Positions 50,127-58,675 of a DNA stretch of 64,000 nucleotides are shown here, piece by piece; the first letter of the stretch is position 1, and every line of letters starts with the position of its first letter. Location: contig DBTY01000058.1 in NCBI GenBank assembly GCA_002307295.1, positions 1 through 64,000 on the forward strand, read 5' to 3'. Source of the stretch: Ignavibacteriales bacterium UBA1304 (GTDB lineage Bacteria; Bacteroidota; Ignavibacteria; Ignavibacteriales; Ignavibacteriaceae). Both the position numbers and the translations under genes were made by a program. A model generated the notes under the pieces. It worked only from the letters and a program-made list of their open reading frames with translations. It made no database searches and had not been told where the DNA came from.

Positions 50127-51479
50127 TTAGTTAAAATTATATAAGGCCGCAGCGCGTTCAAGTTCGGCCTGTTTAATCAAAGTATCCGTAAAGGCAACCT
50201 GATAAATAATCTGGTTATTTACATACTGCGTTAAAGCGTCGGTTAGCTCTAATAATAAAGCCTGTCCGGTAGAATAGCGCGCCTGCATTTGTCTGTAATA
50301 CTCCTGCGAATATTCTAATGCAGATTCGGCGCTGTTGAGTTTAGAAGCGGCCGTATTCAAATCGAGCTGGGCGGAGTTTAATTGCAGAGATAGTTTTTTA
50401 CTCGTTTCTTCCAAACCTGATTTTAGCGAAGACAAATCCGTTGCAGTCTGTTCAGTCTTACTTTTTGTGCGCATGCCGTTAAACAGGTTCCAGTTTAGTT
50501 GCAGACCAAACAGGTAATATCGCTGATCCGAATCGAATTTGTATTTTGTTCCTTGATAGCCGGCAGATAAGAACGCGCCGACAGAAGGGATGTATTCTCC
50601 TTTATTCATTGAAAGCAGAAATTCGTTTTGTTTTATTCCGCTTTTAATCTGCTGCAATTCTTCTCTTCCGGCAACGTCATAAATCAGGCTATCGGCAGGG
50701 GTTAATCGCTTTTTGTCTATTTGAAATATTGCCGTGTCAATTTCTACCGGCGCCGACTGTTCTTTATTCAAAAGAAAGTTGAAATAAAGCGCTGAAAGTT
50801 TAACGCAGTTGGCCGCTTCGGTAAGCTGCGCCTCATTTTTACTTATCTCAGATGAGATTTTTAACAGACTGCTTTTTAGAACTACGTTGTTTTTTACAAG
50901 CGTTTCGGTGAGTTTATAATTATCGGCAAGTAAAGACGCAGCGTTTTTATAAATAGCCGCCGCTTTTACCGATTTAAGATAGTTATAATAAGCCGTCTTA
51001 ATTTCTTTTACCAACTCGCGTTTATAAGCGTTTACTTCGGCTTCTTTCTGGCTGACTGATTCGTCTTTTATTTTATTGTTATACCAGATATCGGTGTTTA
51101 TCAGAGGCATTTTTATTTCAATTCGGGTATCGTGGTAGTTATCCGGTAAAAGCTGGATGTTCTGGTTTTCTATCTGAGGAAAGACGTTTGATTTTGTTAG
51201 TTGATTAAGGGTTGAATAAACCGGGTTTAGCATTTCTCCAACCGGGAAGTTAATTTTTCTTCCTCCGTCGGAAAATTCATATTCGCTTTTGAAATCTACG
51301 GTAGGGAAGAAGAGCCCTTTTGCTTCTTTTAAAGCAAAAAAGGCTTTTTGCAGCGAAGAGTTTTTTTGCTTCAGGGCTAAGTTATTGTTTAATCCTTCAT
51401 GGATATATTTCTCTATAACAGGGCTTTGAGCAAAATTCAGACTGCTTAATAAAAGCAGCTTTATCATTATTTTTTTCAT
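50127..51479 (-). CDS. TolC-like outer-membrane efflux protein
   Basis: 450 residues. A signal peptide (MKKIMIKLLLLSSLNFAQ) precedes two repeats of the outer-membrane factor fold: long helices with 'NNLALKQKNSSLQKAFFALKEAKGLFFP' and 'SMNKGEYIPSVGAFLSAGYQG', and the final 'YSTGQALLLELTDALTQYVNNQIIYQVAFTD'. It forms the trimeric exit channel. The ATG at 51479 is chosen to give a clean signal peptide. It is 15 bp upstream of the MFP gene. Confidence 0.88.
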   Translation of the reverse strand: MKKIMIKLLLLSSLNFAQSPVIEKYIHEGLNNNLALKQKNSSLQKAFFALKEAKGLFFPTVDFKSEYEFSDGGRKINFPVGEMLNPVYSTLNQLTKSNVFPQIENQNIQLLPDNYHDTRIEIKMPLINTDIWYNNKIKDESVSQKEAEVNAYKRELVKEIKTAYYNYLKSVKAAAIYKNAASLLADNYKLTETLVKNNVVLKSSLLKISSEISKNEAQLTEAANCVKLSALYFNFLLNKEQSAPVEIDTAIFQIDKKRLTPADSLIYDVAGREELQQIKSGIKQNEFLLSMNKGEYIPSVGAFLSAGYQGTKYKFDSDQRYYLFGLQLNWNLFNGMRTKSKTEQTATDLSSLKSGLEETSKKLSLQLNSAQLDLNTAASKLNSAESALEYSQEYYRQMQARYSTGQALLLELTDALTQYVNNQIIYQVAFTDTLIKQAELERAAALYNFN

Positions 51480-51538
51480 TTTTCTTCTCATTATTTTTAT
51501 AGTAACTATAGTTAACAAAAAGAACGACATAGAAAATA

Positions 51539-51552
51539 TTAACAGTGTTAAC
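51539..51552. promoter_or_regulatory. TetR operator 1 (TTAACAGTGTTAAC)
   Basis: Perfect dyad around one base, with a half-site-like AGTTAAC near 51511. It lies just upstream of the OMF gene. Confidence 0.6.
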
Positions 51553-51568
51553 TATATGGGCAAAAAAA

Positions 51569-52177
51569 CTATTTTTTTATCATTTCAAAAATACTACTTG
51601 TTGACGCATAAATAATATCTTTAATGCTTTCCTTGGGAAACATCTTCATTCTGTCCCTTATATAAAGAGAAACGACGCCATGCACCTGCGCCCAAAATGC
51701 AAGCGTTGCAGTATTGGGATCCTTAGATTTAAGCTGGTTTTGGGCAATGCAGTCTTCTACTGTATTTTGGAGGCACATAAAAGTCTTTTTACCGCTGCAC
51801 CAGTCGTCCGCGGTGTGGACCTTGTCCATCGCGTTTTTTGTGATAAACATCAGGTCGTAGTATTCGGAGTTTTCCAGGGCAAAAGTGATATATGTTTCGC
51901 CCAGCGCGTAAAGCCGGTCTATCGGATTTACTATCTTCATATCTTCGCTAAACCGATTTAACAGGATAGAGAAGCCTATTTCCATAAGCTCATGGAAAAT
52001 TTCTGTTTTATCTTTGTAGTATAAGTAAATAGTAGTAGGGCTGTACTCAATTTTATCGGCTATTTTGCGCAATGAAGTTTTTTCAAAACCTTCCTGAATA
52101 AACATATCTTTAGCCGCATTAAGGATAAGGGCTTTCATTTCCTGTTTTTCGCGCGTTTTTCTTTCTGAAATACTCAT
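51569..52177 (-). CDS. TetR/AcrR-family regulator of the efflux operon
   Basis: 202 residues. The HTH is 'ILNAAKDMFIQEGFEKTSLRKIADKIEYSPTTIYLYYKDKTEIFHELME', the TetR signature, with a ligand domain after it. It sits at the head of the pump operon. Matching palindromes flank it (see operators), so it probably represses itself and the pump until a toxic ligand appears. Confidence 0.9.
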   Translation of the reverse strand: MSISERKTREKQEMKALILNAAKDMFIQEGFEKTSLRKIADKIEYSPTTIYLYYKDKTEIFHELMEIGFSILLNRFSEDMKIVNPIDRLYALGETYITFALENSEYYDLMFITKNAMDKVHTADDWCSGKKTFMCLQNTVEDCIAQNQLKSKDPNTATLAFWAQVHGVVSLYIRDRMKMFPKESIKDIIYASTSSIFEMIKK

Positions 52178-52206
52178 TTTTTAGGATTCTTATATTCTAA
52201 ATAAAA

Positions 52207-52220
52207 TTAACACTGTTAAC
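52207..52220. promoter_or_regulatory. TetR operator 2 (TTAACACTGTTAAC)
   Basis: Upstream of tetR, this is the reverse complement form of the site at 51539. A third similar sequence, AACTAATGTTAAT, follows near 52224-52236. Confidence 0.6.
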
Positions 52221-52312
52221 TTAATAACTAATGTTAATACAAGCAAGCGTTTTTTATAAAAATTAAAAGATTATTGATTAAGCTAACTGTTTCAAATTAT
52301 ATTTGTCATGCC

Positions 52313-52447
52313 TGCGAAAGGAATCCCGGAGGGATTGCATGTTTGTAGCGATTTGTTTAGCGATTTTATGCGACCCCCGCCGGGGTCGTATGATTTTGTT
52401 ATCTATAACAGCTACAAACATTTGAATCCTTCGGATTCTTTTTCGCA
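52313..52447. repeat. Nested palindromic intergenic repeat element
   Basis: TGCGAAA (52313-52319) pairs with TTTCGCA (52441-52447). Inside, ATGTTTGTAGC pairs with GCTACAAACAT, and ATGCGACCCC pairs with GGGGTCGTAT. Two smaller GGATT/AATCC hairpins lie in the arms. The 379-bp gap 52178-52556 otherwise holds only the operator. The form resembles nested palindromic intergenic repeats of Chlorobi/Bacteroidota-type genomes. Confidence 0.6.
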
Positions 52448-52556
52448 AAAAAACACAATGTCCTTAGCTCTTTTAATCCGGCGGGCGCGTTTGAACTGTG
52501 GCGTGTAGTAGTAAAAATTCATTCTAATAAAAATTCCTGCTTTTGCCAGTTTTCTT

Positions 52557-53648
52557 TTATTGCATTTTAACGTCGTTGTACTTAATAACCCGTTTTTCTG
52601 AAATGACATTTGCAGAAAAGCCGCTTTTAACAATAGTCATAAACTGCATAAAATCAGTTCTGTTTCCCTGAACATCCTGATCGTCATAATTTGCCCAGGA
52701 GGGGACGTGTTTAAGGGGTATATTAAGCCCAACTGAAGTAATAAGCCGTTTATTATCTAAATGACCAAAGCCCTGCGGGTCGGTAGCGTCAACTGGCAGC
52801 CAGCCGAGTCCCGGCATATAAATTTCGCTCCATACATGGTAACCTAGTTCTCCGTCGTTAATAATAAAACCGGATTGCTGGCGCGCCGGTATTCCTAACG
52901 AACGGCAGAGCGTTATATAAAGAGCGGAATACTGTCCGCAGTCGCCTTCGTATTTTTTTACCGCTTCAAGGACGCCCCGTTTTTCAGGGGGATAAACGTA
53001 TTTCATTTTTCGCCTTACCCATTCAAATATGGCTTTGGCTTTGTTAAGCAGACTAATTTCGTTCCCAGTTATTTTGTTTGCCATTTTAACCAAGTCCGCC
53101 TGTTGTTCAAGCAGAGGTTCTGATTTTGTATAAAAGTAATACAAATTATCCGGAACCGAACTGTAGTCCAGTGCAATTTTGGATTCGTCAATTTCAGGCT
53201 TATAATCGTATGTTAGGTACGAGAATCTTCTTTTTATTACTATGGGGCCTGCTTCACGGACTTTTTGAGAAAAATTCCAAAACAGGATTTTGTTCCCGTT
53301 TTCAAAATCGGTGAATGTTTCCGTCGGTTGAACGGATGGTTCTTTCTTTTCTATAATTCTTTGGTTTGTCTGGTCTGTAAAATCGGAACACCAGATTAAG
53401 AGCGTTGGAGGCTGATCGGAAGGGAGGCCTCTGCTTATGTTCCATCTGCGTAGAGAGTCGGGCGCAAAAAACTTAACTTTTTCTATTCTTATTGTAAACT
53501 CAACCTCTACCAATTTGGGATTAGTAAAACCGTTTTCCGGCGCCGGATACGGCAGATTGGATGTAAGTTTACCGGCCGGGACGCACCCGGATATAATCAC
53601 AGAAACGCAAAATAATACAACTACACTCGAAGTGATTTTCTTAAACAT
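52557..53648 (-). CDS. Transglutaminase-like lipoprotein
   Basis: 363 residues. The lipoprotein signal is 'FCVSVIISGC'. The transglutaminase core has the catalytic Cys in 'YEGDCGQYSALYITLCRSLGIPAR', His in 'GYHVWSEIY' and Asp in 'GWLPVDATDPQ'. Such periplasmic proteins act as peptidases or cross-linking enzymes; the substrate is unknown. Confidence 0.88.
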   Translation of the reverse strand: MFKKITSSVVVLFCVSVIISGCVPAGKLTSNLPYPAPENGFTNPKLVEVEFTIRIEKVKFFAPDSLRRWNISRGLPSDQPPTLLIWCSDFTDQTNQRIIEKKEPSVQPTETFTDFENGNKILFWNFSQKVREAGPIVIKRRFSYLTYDYKPEIDESKIALDYSSVPDNLYYFYTKSEPLLEQQADLVKMANKITGNEISLLNKAKAIFEWVRRKMKYVYPPEKRGVLEAVKKYEGDCGQYSALYITLCRSLGIPARQQSGFIINDGELGYHVWSEIYMPGLGWLPVDATDPQGFGHLDNKRLITSVGLNIPLKHVPSWANYDDQDVQGNRTDFMQFMTIVKSGFSANVISEKRVIKYNDVKMQ

Positions 53649-53849
53649 AATATTTGCCCTACTACGTACAAATTAATTTATTGACCTGCCATAAAATAAA
53701 GATATCCCGCTCATTTGTAAAGGGCTTGTTCTGGGTATTTTTTGGAGGAGGGAGGGAGGTAAGAGTTGAGGTGTTTTGGAAAAAGTAGAATTCTGATTAC
53801 AAAAGGTAACGATATTTAAAAAATTATTACACATTAAAGTGATACATAA

Positions 53850-54902
53850 TTATTGATCATATAAAGTAGTACTATCTATTGTGCATTCAATGAAGTAATT
53901 TCTTAAACTAGTTCTTTCAAATGGAGCAAAGCACATATAATAATTCCTTAAATCTAATGAATTGAAAATAAAATAAATATTAGCTGTTCCTTGATCGAGT
54001 AATAAAGAATTCATTTTTGTATCAGGGAAAATTGCATAAACATCTTTTGTCTCTTTGGGCTTAATTAAAAAATTAGTTATTGTATCATTTAATTGAGAAG
54101 TTAGATGAATTCGTCCATGCGATAAAATTTTCATTATTGCTCCTGTTGATTCAGCTATTTTATATTCACACAAAGGATGTAGTTCGAAATTATTTCTAAG
54201 TCTGTTTGTTATTTTTATATGAGCAAATAAAAGTTCATTTTTTATTATTGATGAAGAGTTTGGGAAAAGAAAGGTTCTGATATTTGTAAATGAATTCGTG
54301 ATATTTCCAACGGCTATAATAAAAATGCCAATGACAATAATGATGCTTATAACCTTATTATTTTCTAGGTTAAAAAGCATTTTATCAGTCTTAGTTTTCA
54401 CTTCCAGATTTGATTGTATATCCGTATTAATAAACTTTATTTTTTCATTATGTTCTTGTATTGTGGAATGTAGAATGTCTTTAGAAAAAGATACTATACT
54501 ATACAATCTGTTTTCATATGCTTTGACATTATCTTTTACTAATGAACTATCTAGCTGATAACCTTGTGAAGCAAAAACAGATTGTAGCCCACTCTTTTCT
54601 TGTTCAATAAAATGATTCGCATAGCTAAGAAAGAGATTGTCAAGTTTTATCACATCAGCTTTATCAATTATATTTGGCTCGGAATAAGATTCTATAATTG
54701 ATTTAATTATAATCGCTAAGTATTCTTTAAAATGTTTCTCTTTTATTTTTGAACGCAAATTAAAAAAAATGGAACCTTTGTTTGATCCATTTAGACGGTG
54801 GGAATCAATAAATTTATTAAATTCGTTTTTTTGTTTATCGTTTAATTCGAACTGATAAATTCGAAGTTTTTGCTCAAAAATATCTTGAAAAAATTTACTC
54901 AT
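53850..54902 (-). CDS. 350-aa protein with one membrane helix
   Basis: The N-terminal 175 residues are helical and probably cytoplasmic. One membrane segment (VISIIIVIGIFIIAVGNI) lies near residues 184-201. The C-terminal 150 residues are beta-rich and probably extracytoplasmic. No domain recognised. It is a single gene between two intergenic stretches. Confidence 0.6.
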   Translation of the reverse strand: MSKFFQDIFEQKLRIYQFELNDKQKNEFNKFIDSHRLNGSNKGSIFFNLRSKIKEKHFKEYLAIIIKSIIESYSEPNIIDKADVIKLDNLFLSYANHFIEQEKSGLQSVFASQGYQLDSSLVKDNVKAYENRLYSIVSFSKDILHSTIQEHNEKIKFINTDIQSNLEVKTKTDKMLFNLENNKVISIIIVIGIFIIAVGNITNSFTNIRTFLFPNSSSIIKNELLFAHIKITNRLRNNFELHPLCEYKIAESTGAIMKILSHGRIHLTSQLNDTITNFLIKPKETKDVYAIFPDTKMNSLLLDQGTANIYFIFNSLDLRNYYMCFAPFERTSLRNYFIECTIDSTTLYDQ

Positions 54903-55002
54903 TATTATCTTTTTAGATTAATTATTATTGTATAACACACTTCAAATCTCCGCCGTATCGCCCCTCGGTAATTAGTAGAGGTTATCAAAAACATCTTTTA
55001 TT

Positions 55003-55124
55003 AACATAAATATTTTTTCCGCATTTAACATCATAAAATTTAATTTTTTTAAGACGTTAATACGCGTTAATAAAGCGCAGGAAAACAAGCAGACTAAAAG
55101 TCCGCTTCTACGAATTAAAAAAAA
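55003..55124. repeat. Dispersed intergenic repeat, copy 1
   Basis: It contains TTTTTAAGACGTTAATACG, then AATAAAGCGCAGG, AAGCAGACT and AAGTCCGCTTCTACGAATT, up to the stop of the RDD gene. Two further copies lie at 56368 and 56990. A second short repeat (AATCTCCGCCGTATCG...CCCCTCGG) lies just before it (54944-54969) and again at 55961-55990. Confidence 0.6.
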
Positions 55125-55128
55125 CGCA

Positions 55129-55809
55129 TTAAACTTTTACTACTCTGGTGCCTGCAATGTAATCGTGGACGCATCTTTTATTTTCCCGAAAAATGAATAA
55201 ACAGTCTATGCAATTAAATAAGTAGCCAATCAATGGCAATGTGGCAATAATTGCGGTGATTAAATACCTCATAAAATAAATATTGAAAAATGTCGGCAGT
55301 TGCCCCTTGATAGTAACTATTTTAATTCCAACTAATTTTTTACCTACCGTTTGCCCATATTTGTATAATAGAAATGAATTGACTAGAAGATATATCGTCT
55401 GACCAAAAATTAATAAAGTAATTTGAGCGATAATTCCTTTTCCTACGCTGTAATTGATGTAATTTTCGAATCCCAATGAAATCATTAGAATAAAAACAGG
55501 AGTCCCCGTTATTAAGCCGTCAATTATAGCCGCTCCAAATCTTTCTAATCGCGTTGCAGAATCGTCATATGATAAATCTCCTCTGCCATGTAACGTAGGG
55601 CTAATTTTACTTGAACAATATTCAAAATAAAGTTCTACCATATATTCGTCAGTGATTGGCTTATCTTCGGGCAGGTTAAATCGTTTTTGAATTTCTTTAA
55701 TTATTTCTGCAAAATTATTTGAATATTGTTCTCTATCGATTTGACGATAGGCATCGTATAATTCAGTAACAGTATATTTGCTGTAATCAAATTCATTATC
55801 AACGCTCAT
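55129..55809 (-). CDS. RDD-family membrane protein
   Basis: 226 residues. A soluble N-terminal 90 residues is followed by the RDD core: 'RLERFGAAIIDGLITGTPVFIL', a central loop with 'GQTVGKKLVGIKIV' and a last helix before 'FIFRENKRCVHDYIAGT'. RDD proteins have three or four membrane helices; the function is unknown. Its 3' flank is duplicated near 57.0 kb. Confidence 0.85.
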   Translation of the reverse strand: MSVDNEFDYSKYTVTELYDAYRQIDREQYSNNFAEIIKEIQKRFNLPEDKPITDEYMVELYFEYCSSKISPTLHGRGDLSYDDSATRLERFGAAIIDGLITGTPVFILMISLGFENYINYSVGKGIIAQITLLIFGQTIYLLVNSFLLYKYGQTVGKKLVGIKIVTIKGQLPTFFNIYFMRYLITAIIATLPLIGYLFNCIDCLFIFRENKRCVHDYIAGTRVVKV

Positions 55810-56367
55810 ATTCAGACCTGTAAATATAGTTATTGGAAATACTATTTATAAAGAGCAAAAATATATTAATCGGCAAAGCTATATAAATTCACTCCCGAAT
55901 GAACAATTGCTAAATTAAACTATTATCAAATGGATACTATTGATCTCGTACCGTTCAAACAATCTCCGCCGTATCGTTTCTGCCCCTCGGTTTATGTAAA
56001 GAGAGAGGTGTTTTTATATTATTTATAACTTACAAAACTTTTTTGTAAAAAGAATCAGTAGTTTTACTGAATTTTACAAGAATTTTAACAAAAAGAATGG
56101 AGGGGATGTGTTACTATGAGGCATATTACGCTTAAAAATCTCCGGATAAAACATTATTCCTAATTCAATCATTCTATTCCTCAGTTATCCAAGGCAATAT
56201 TATGAGGGAAATCGCATAAATCCAAGGCAATATTGGGCAAAATTTTGCAAATTTCCAACCCAATAGTCTAGTTTCTAATTATTAGCAGATTTAAAGAGAT
56301 ACCTAAGAAAGCCTGATATTAAATCTGTTTAGTTTAACCTGGCGTAATTTGGTCTTCCTAATTTTAA

Positions 56368-56434
56368 TTTTTATTAGATTAATAAAGCTCCGGAAAAGAA
56401 GCAGACTTAAAAGTCCGCTCTACGAATTAAAAAA
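56368..56434. repeat. Dispersed intergenic repeat, copy 2
   Basis: TTAATAAAGCTCCGG, then GAAGCAGACTTAAAAGTCC and GCTCTACGAATTAAAAAAA. It matches copy 1 with few changes. The 651-bp gap 55810-56460 holds this repeat, the short repeat at 55961, and a direct repeat ATCCAAGGCAATATT (about 56187 and 56220). No gene is seen. Confidence 0.6.
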
Positions 56435-56460
56435 ATATAAAGCTTTGTGATTAGCCCCTG

Positions 56461-56964
56461 CTAAATATAACCTCCTCTGGGATGAGGCAGTTTTTTATAT
56501 TCTGGTTTTGCTTCAATTATTTTTCGTATAAACTTACTTAACTCAATAAGTTTTTGCGCACGTACGTCGCCTTCAGTTGTCGGATATGTCCATACGACAG
56601 TTTTATCTTTTGATTTATACTTAATGCGAAGCGTTTGCGGTCCGAGATCAAGGGAATATGAAATGCCAATATTGTTTTTAGGAACGTATTTAAACGTATC
56701 GGGCATAGAAAAAAACTTAATTTTCTTTGCCATTTTTAAAATGTCTTTTTGCTCTTTTGATGTAAGCCAAAAATCTGTTTTAATTACTCCATTCATAACT
56801 AAATCTTTAGTACATGTATTTTCAAAAGTGTTTAATTCATCTTTAAAAAAATATTTAAAATGAATTTTAACAAATTGCAATTCCGGTTCAACTGGTAAAT
56901 TCTGCGCTTCAGAAGAGAAGTTAAATATAGTTGTTAGAAAAAAGATGAGACAGATATATTTCAT
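56461..56964 (-). CDS. 167-aa exported hypothetical protein
   Basis: A signal peptide (MKYICLIFFLTTIFNFSSEAQ) is followed by a compact domain with 'TSKEQKDILKMAKKIKFFSMPDTF' and 'VWTYPTTEGDVRAQKLIELSKFIRKIIEAKPEYK'. No family recognised. It lies between two copies of the intergenic repeat. Confidence 0.65.
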   Translation of the reverse strand: MKYICLIFFLTTIFNFSSEAQNLPVEPELQFVKIHFKYFFKDELNTFENTCTKDLVMNGVIKTDFWLTSKEQKDILKMAKKIKFFSMPDTFKYVPKNNIGISYSLDLGPQTLRIKYKSKDKTVVWTYPTTEGDVRAQKLIELSKFIRKIIEAKPEYKKLPHPRGGYI

Positions 56965-56989
56965 TTGAAACTCCCATGTATATTATGAA

Positions 56990-57208
56990 TGTAACATAAA
57001 TAAATTTTTGGTATTTATCATCAGGGAATTTTAATATTTTTAAGACGCTAATGTGCGCTAATAAAGCCCAAGAAAAGAAACAGACTACGTATCTTTTATT
57101 TTCACGAAAAATGAATCCATATTTAAGGGCAAAGGTAAAAAATGAAAGGATTAGAAAAAGAAAATTCATGAAGAAATATTTAGTAATTCTTAATTTATAA
57201 ATCCTCAA
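56990..57208 (-). pseudogene. Duplicated flank and remnant of an RDD gene (repeat copy 3)
   Basis: 57000-57080 aligns with the 3' flank of the RDD gene near 55005-55090. After a deletion the match resumes inside its last codons: 'FIFRENKR' is encoded near 57100 on the minus strand, as in the intact gene, and the nearby 'YFFMNFLF' segment is weakly similar. No complete frame remains. The 473-bp gap 56965-57437 holds nothing else. Confidence 0.45.
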
Positions 57209-57437
57209 ATTTTCCTCTCCTTATATTAATTTGATAACCTTTTCTTAAATTGATAAAAAAGATTTCGTCTTTTTTATCAGGCATTTCTGTTTTTAAGCGT
57301 TAAATGTAACTCTTAAGTGGCGCCGTATTTGTTATTTGTATTTTCTATATAGTATTAATTTATATAGCGGTTCTGTGTCCGGGAGAAAAGATAATCTTTA
57401 TAAAATATAAAGCGAAATAAACCAAGGAAGTAAAAAT

Positions 57438-58643
57438 ATGAAACAATTAATTACGCTGGCAGTTTTATTATTGTCCTTTACTATGTACGCTCAAAAATAC
57501 GACGGACTTGCTAAAACTCCGCCTATGGGCTGGAATAGCTGGAATAAATTTGCATGCGACGTTAGCGAAAAACACGTGCGAGAAGCCGCAGACGCTATGG
57601 TAAGCTCCGGTATGAAGGACGCAGGCTACAAATACATCGTCATTGACGATTGCTGGCAGGGGGAGCGCGATAGTCTTGGATTTATTCAACCCGACCTGAA
57701 AAGATTTCCTTCCGGCATTAAAGCTTTAGCGGACTACGTCCACTCCTTAGGATTAAAGTTTGGAATTTATTCGGACGTAGGCTGGAAAACATGCGGCGGT
57801 AAAACAGCATCGCGCGGACATGAATTTCAGGACGCAATTTCTTACGCAAGCTGGGGAGTAGATTATCTAAAATACGATTGGTGCAGCTCCGAGTTCTTAA
57901 ATGCAAAAGGAGCTTACATAACAATGCGCGAGGCTCTTTATGCGGCGCGTCGTCCAATTGTTTTTAGCATATGCGAGTGGGGCGATAACAAACCGTGGGA
58001 ATGGGCTGCGGAAGTCGGTCATTTATGGCGCACAACAGGAGATATTTCTCCCGTATTCGATTCTGTAGTAAATCACGGGACATGGAACTCGTTTGGCGTA
58101 ATGCAAATTGTAGACAAACAGATTGATATTCGTAAATATAATGGACCAGATCATTGGAACGATCCTGATATGCTTGAAGTAGGCAACGGCATGTCGAATA
58201 ACGAAGACAAAGCGCATTTTACTATGTGGTGCATTTTATCGGCTCCGCTTATTGCAGGCAACGATCTGTTTAATATGAGTAAAGAAACAAAAGAGATTCT
58301 TACCAATGCGGAAGTAATCGCTATCGATCAGGATTCGCTTGGAATATCAGGATATAAATATTCGTCGGTTGACGGACTTGAAACATGGGTTAAACCATTG
58401 CAAAATGGGGATTGGGCCGTCTGCTACTTAAACAGGAGTAAAAAGGAATACGACCTGAATTATTCATGGCAGAAAAATAATATTGTAGATACTCTTACCG
58501 GTAAAAAAGCAGATTTTGAAAAAGATAAATACGGCATTAGAGATTTGTGGGCGCATAAGGACGCTGGAACTACTAATAAAAATTTTACGGCAAAAATAGC
58601 TTCGCGCGATGCTGTGTTAGTGCGGCTGAGTCTGAAAAAATAA
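57438..58643 (+). CDS. Alpha-galactosidase, GH27
   Basis: 401 residues. A signal peptide (MKQLITLAVLLLSFTMYAQ) precedes a (beta/alpha)8 barrel: 'KTPPMGWNSWNKFACD', the nucleophile Asp147 in 'LKYDWC' and the acid/base Asp in 'WNDPDMLEVG' (residues 240-249). A beta-sandwich C-terminus follows. It removes alpha-1,6-galactose side groups from galactomannan. AAGGAAG lies before the start. It opens a four-gene operon with mannan enzymes. Confidence 0.95.
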   Translation: MKQLITLAVLLLSFTMYAQKYDGLAKTPPMGWNSWNKFACDVSEKHVREAADAMVSSGMKDAGYKYIVIDDCWQGERDSLGFIQPDLKRFPSGIKALADYVHSLGLKFGIYSDVGWKTCGGKTASRGHEFQDAISYASWGVDYLKYDWCSSEFLNAKGAYITMREALYAARRPIVFSICEWGDNKPWEWAAEVGHLWRTTGDISPVFDSVVNHGTWNSFGVMQIVDKQIDIRKYNGPDHWNDPDMLEVGNGMSNNEDKAHFTMWCILSAPLIAGNDLFNMSKETKEILTNAEVIAIDQDSLGISGYKYSSVDGLETWVKPLQNGDWAVCYLNRSKKEYDLNYSWQKNNIVDTLTGKKADFEKDKYGIRDLWAHKDAGTTNKNFTAKIASRDAVLVRLSLKK

Positions 58644-58675
58644 TTAGTCCGTCAATAAAATATGTAAGGGCGTTT

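Noticed and set aside
52412..52633. 73-residue minus-strand frame near the intergenic repeat
   Set aside because: It runs through the palindromic repeat and the transglutaminase end, with no start signal or domain.
56921..57208. 95-residue minus-strand frame as an independent gene
   Set aside because: It overlaps the neighbouring exported-protein gene and matches a remnant of the RDD gene end plus repeat sequence.
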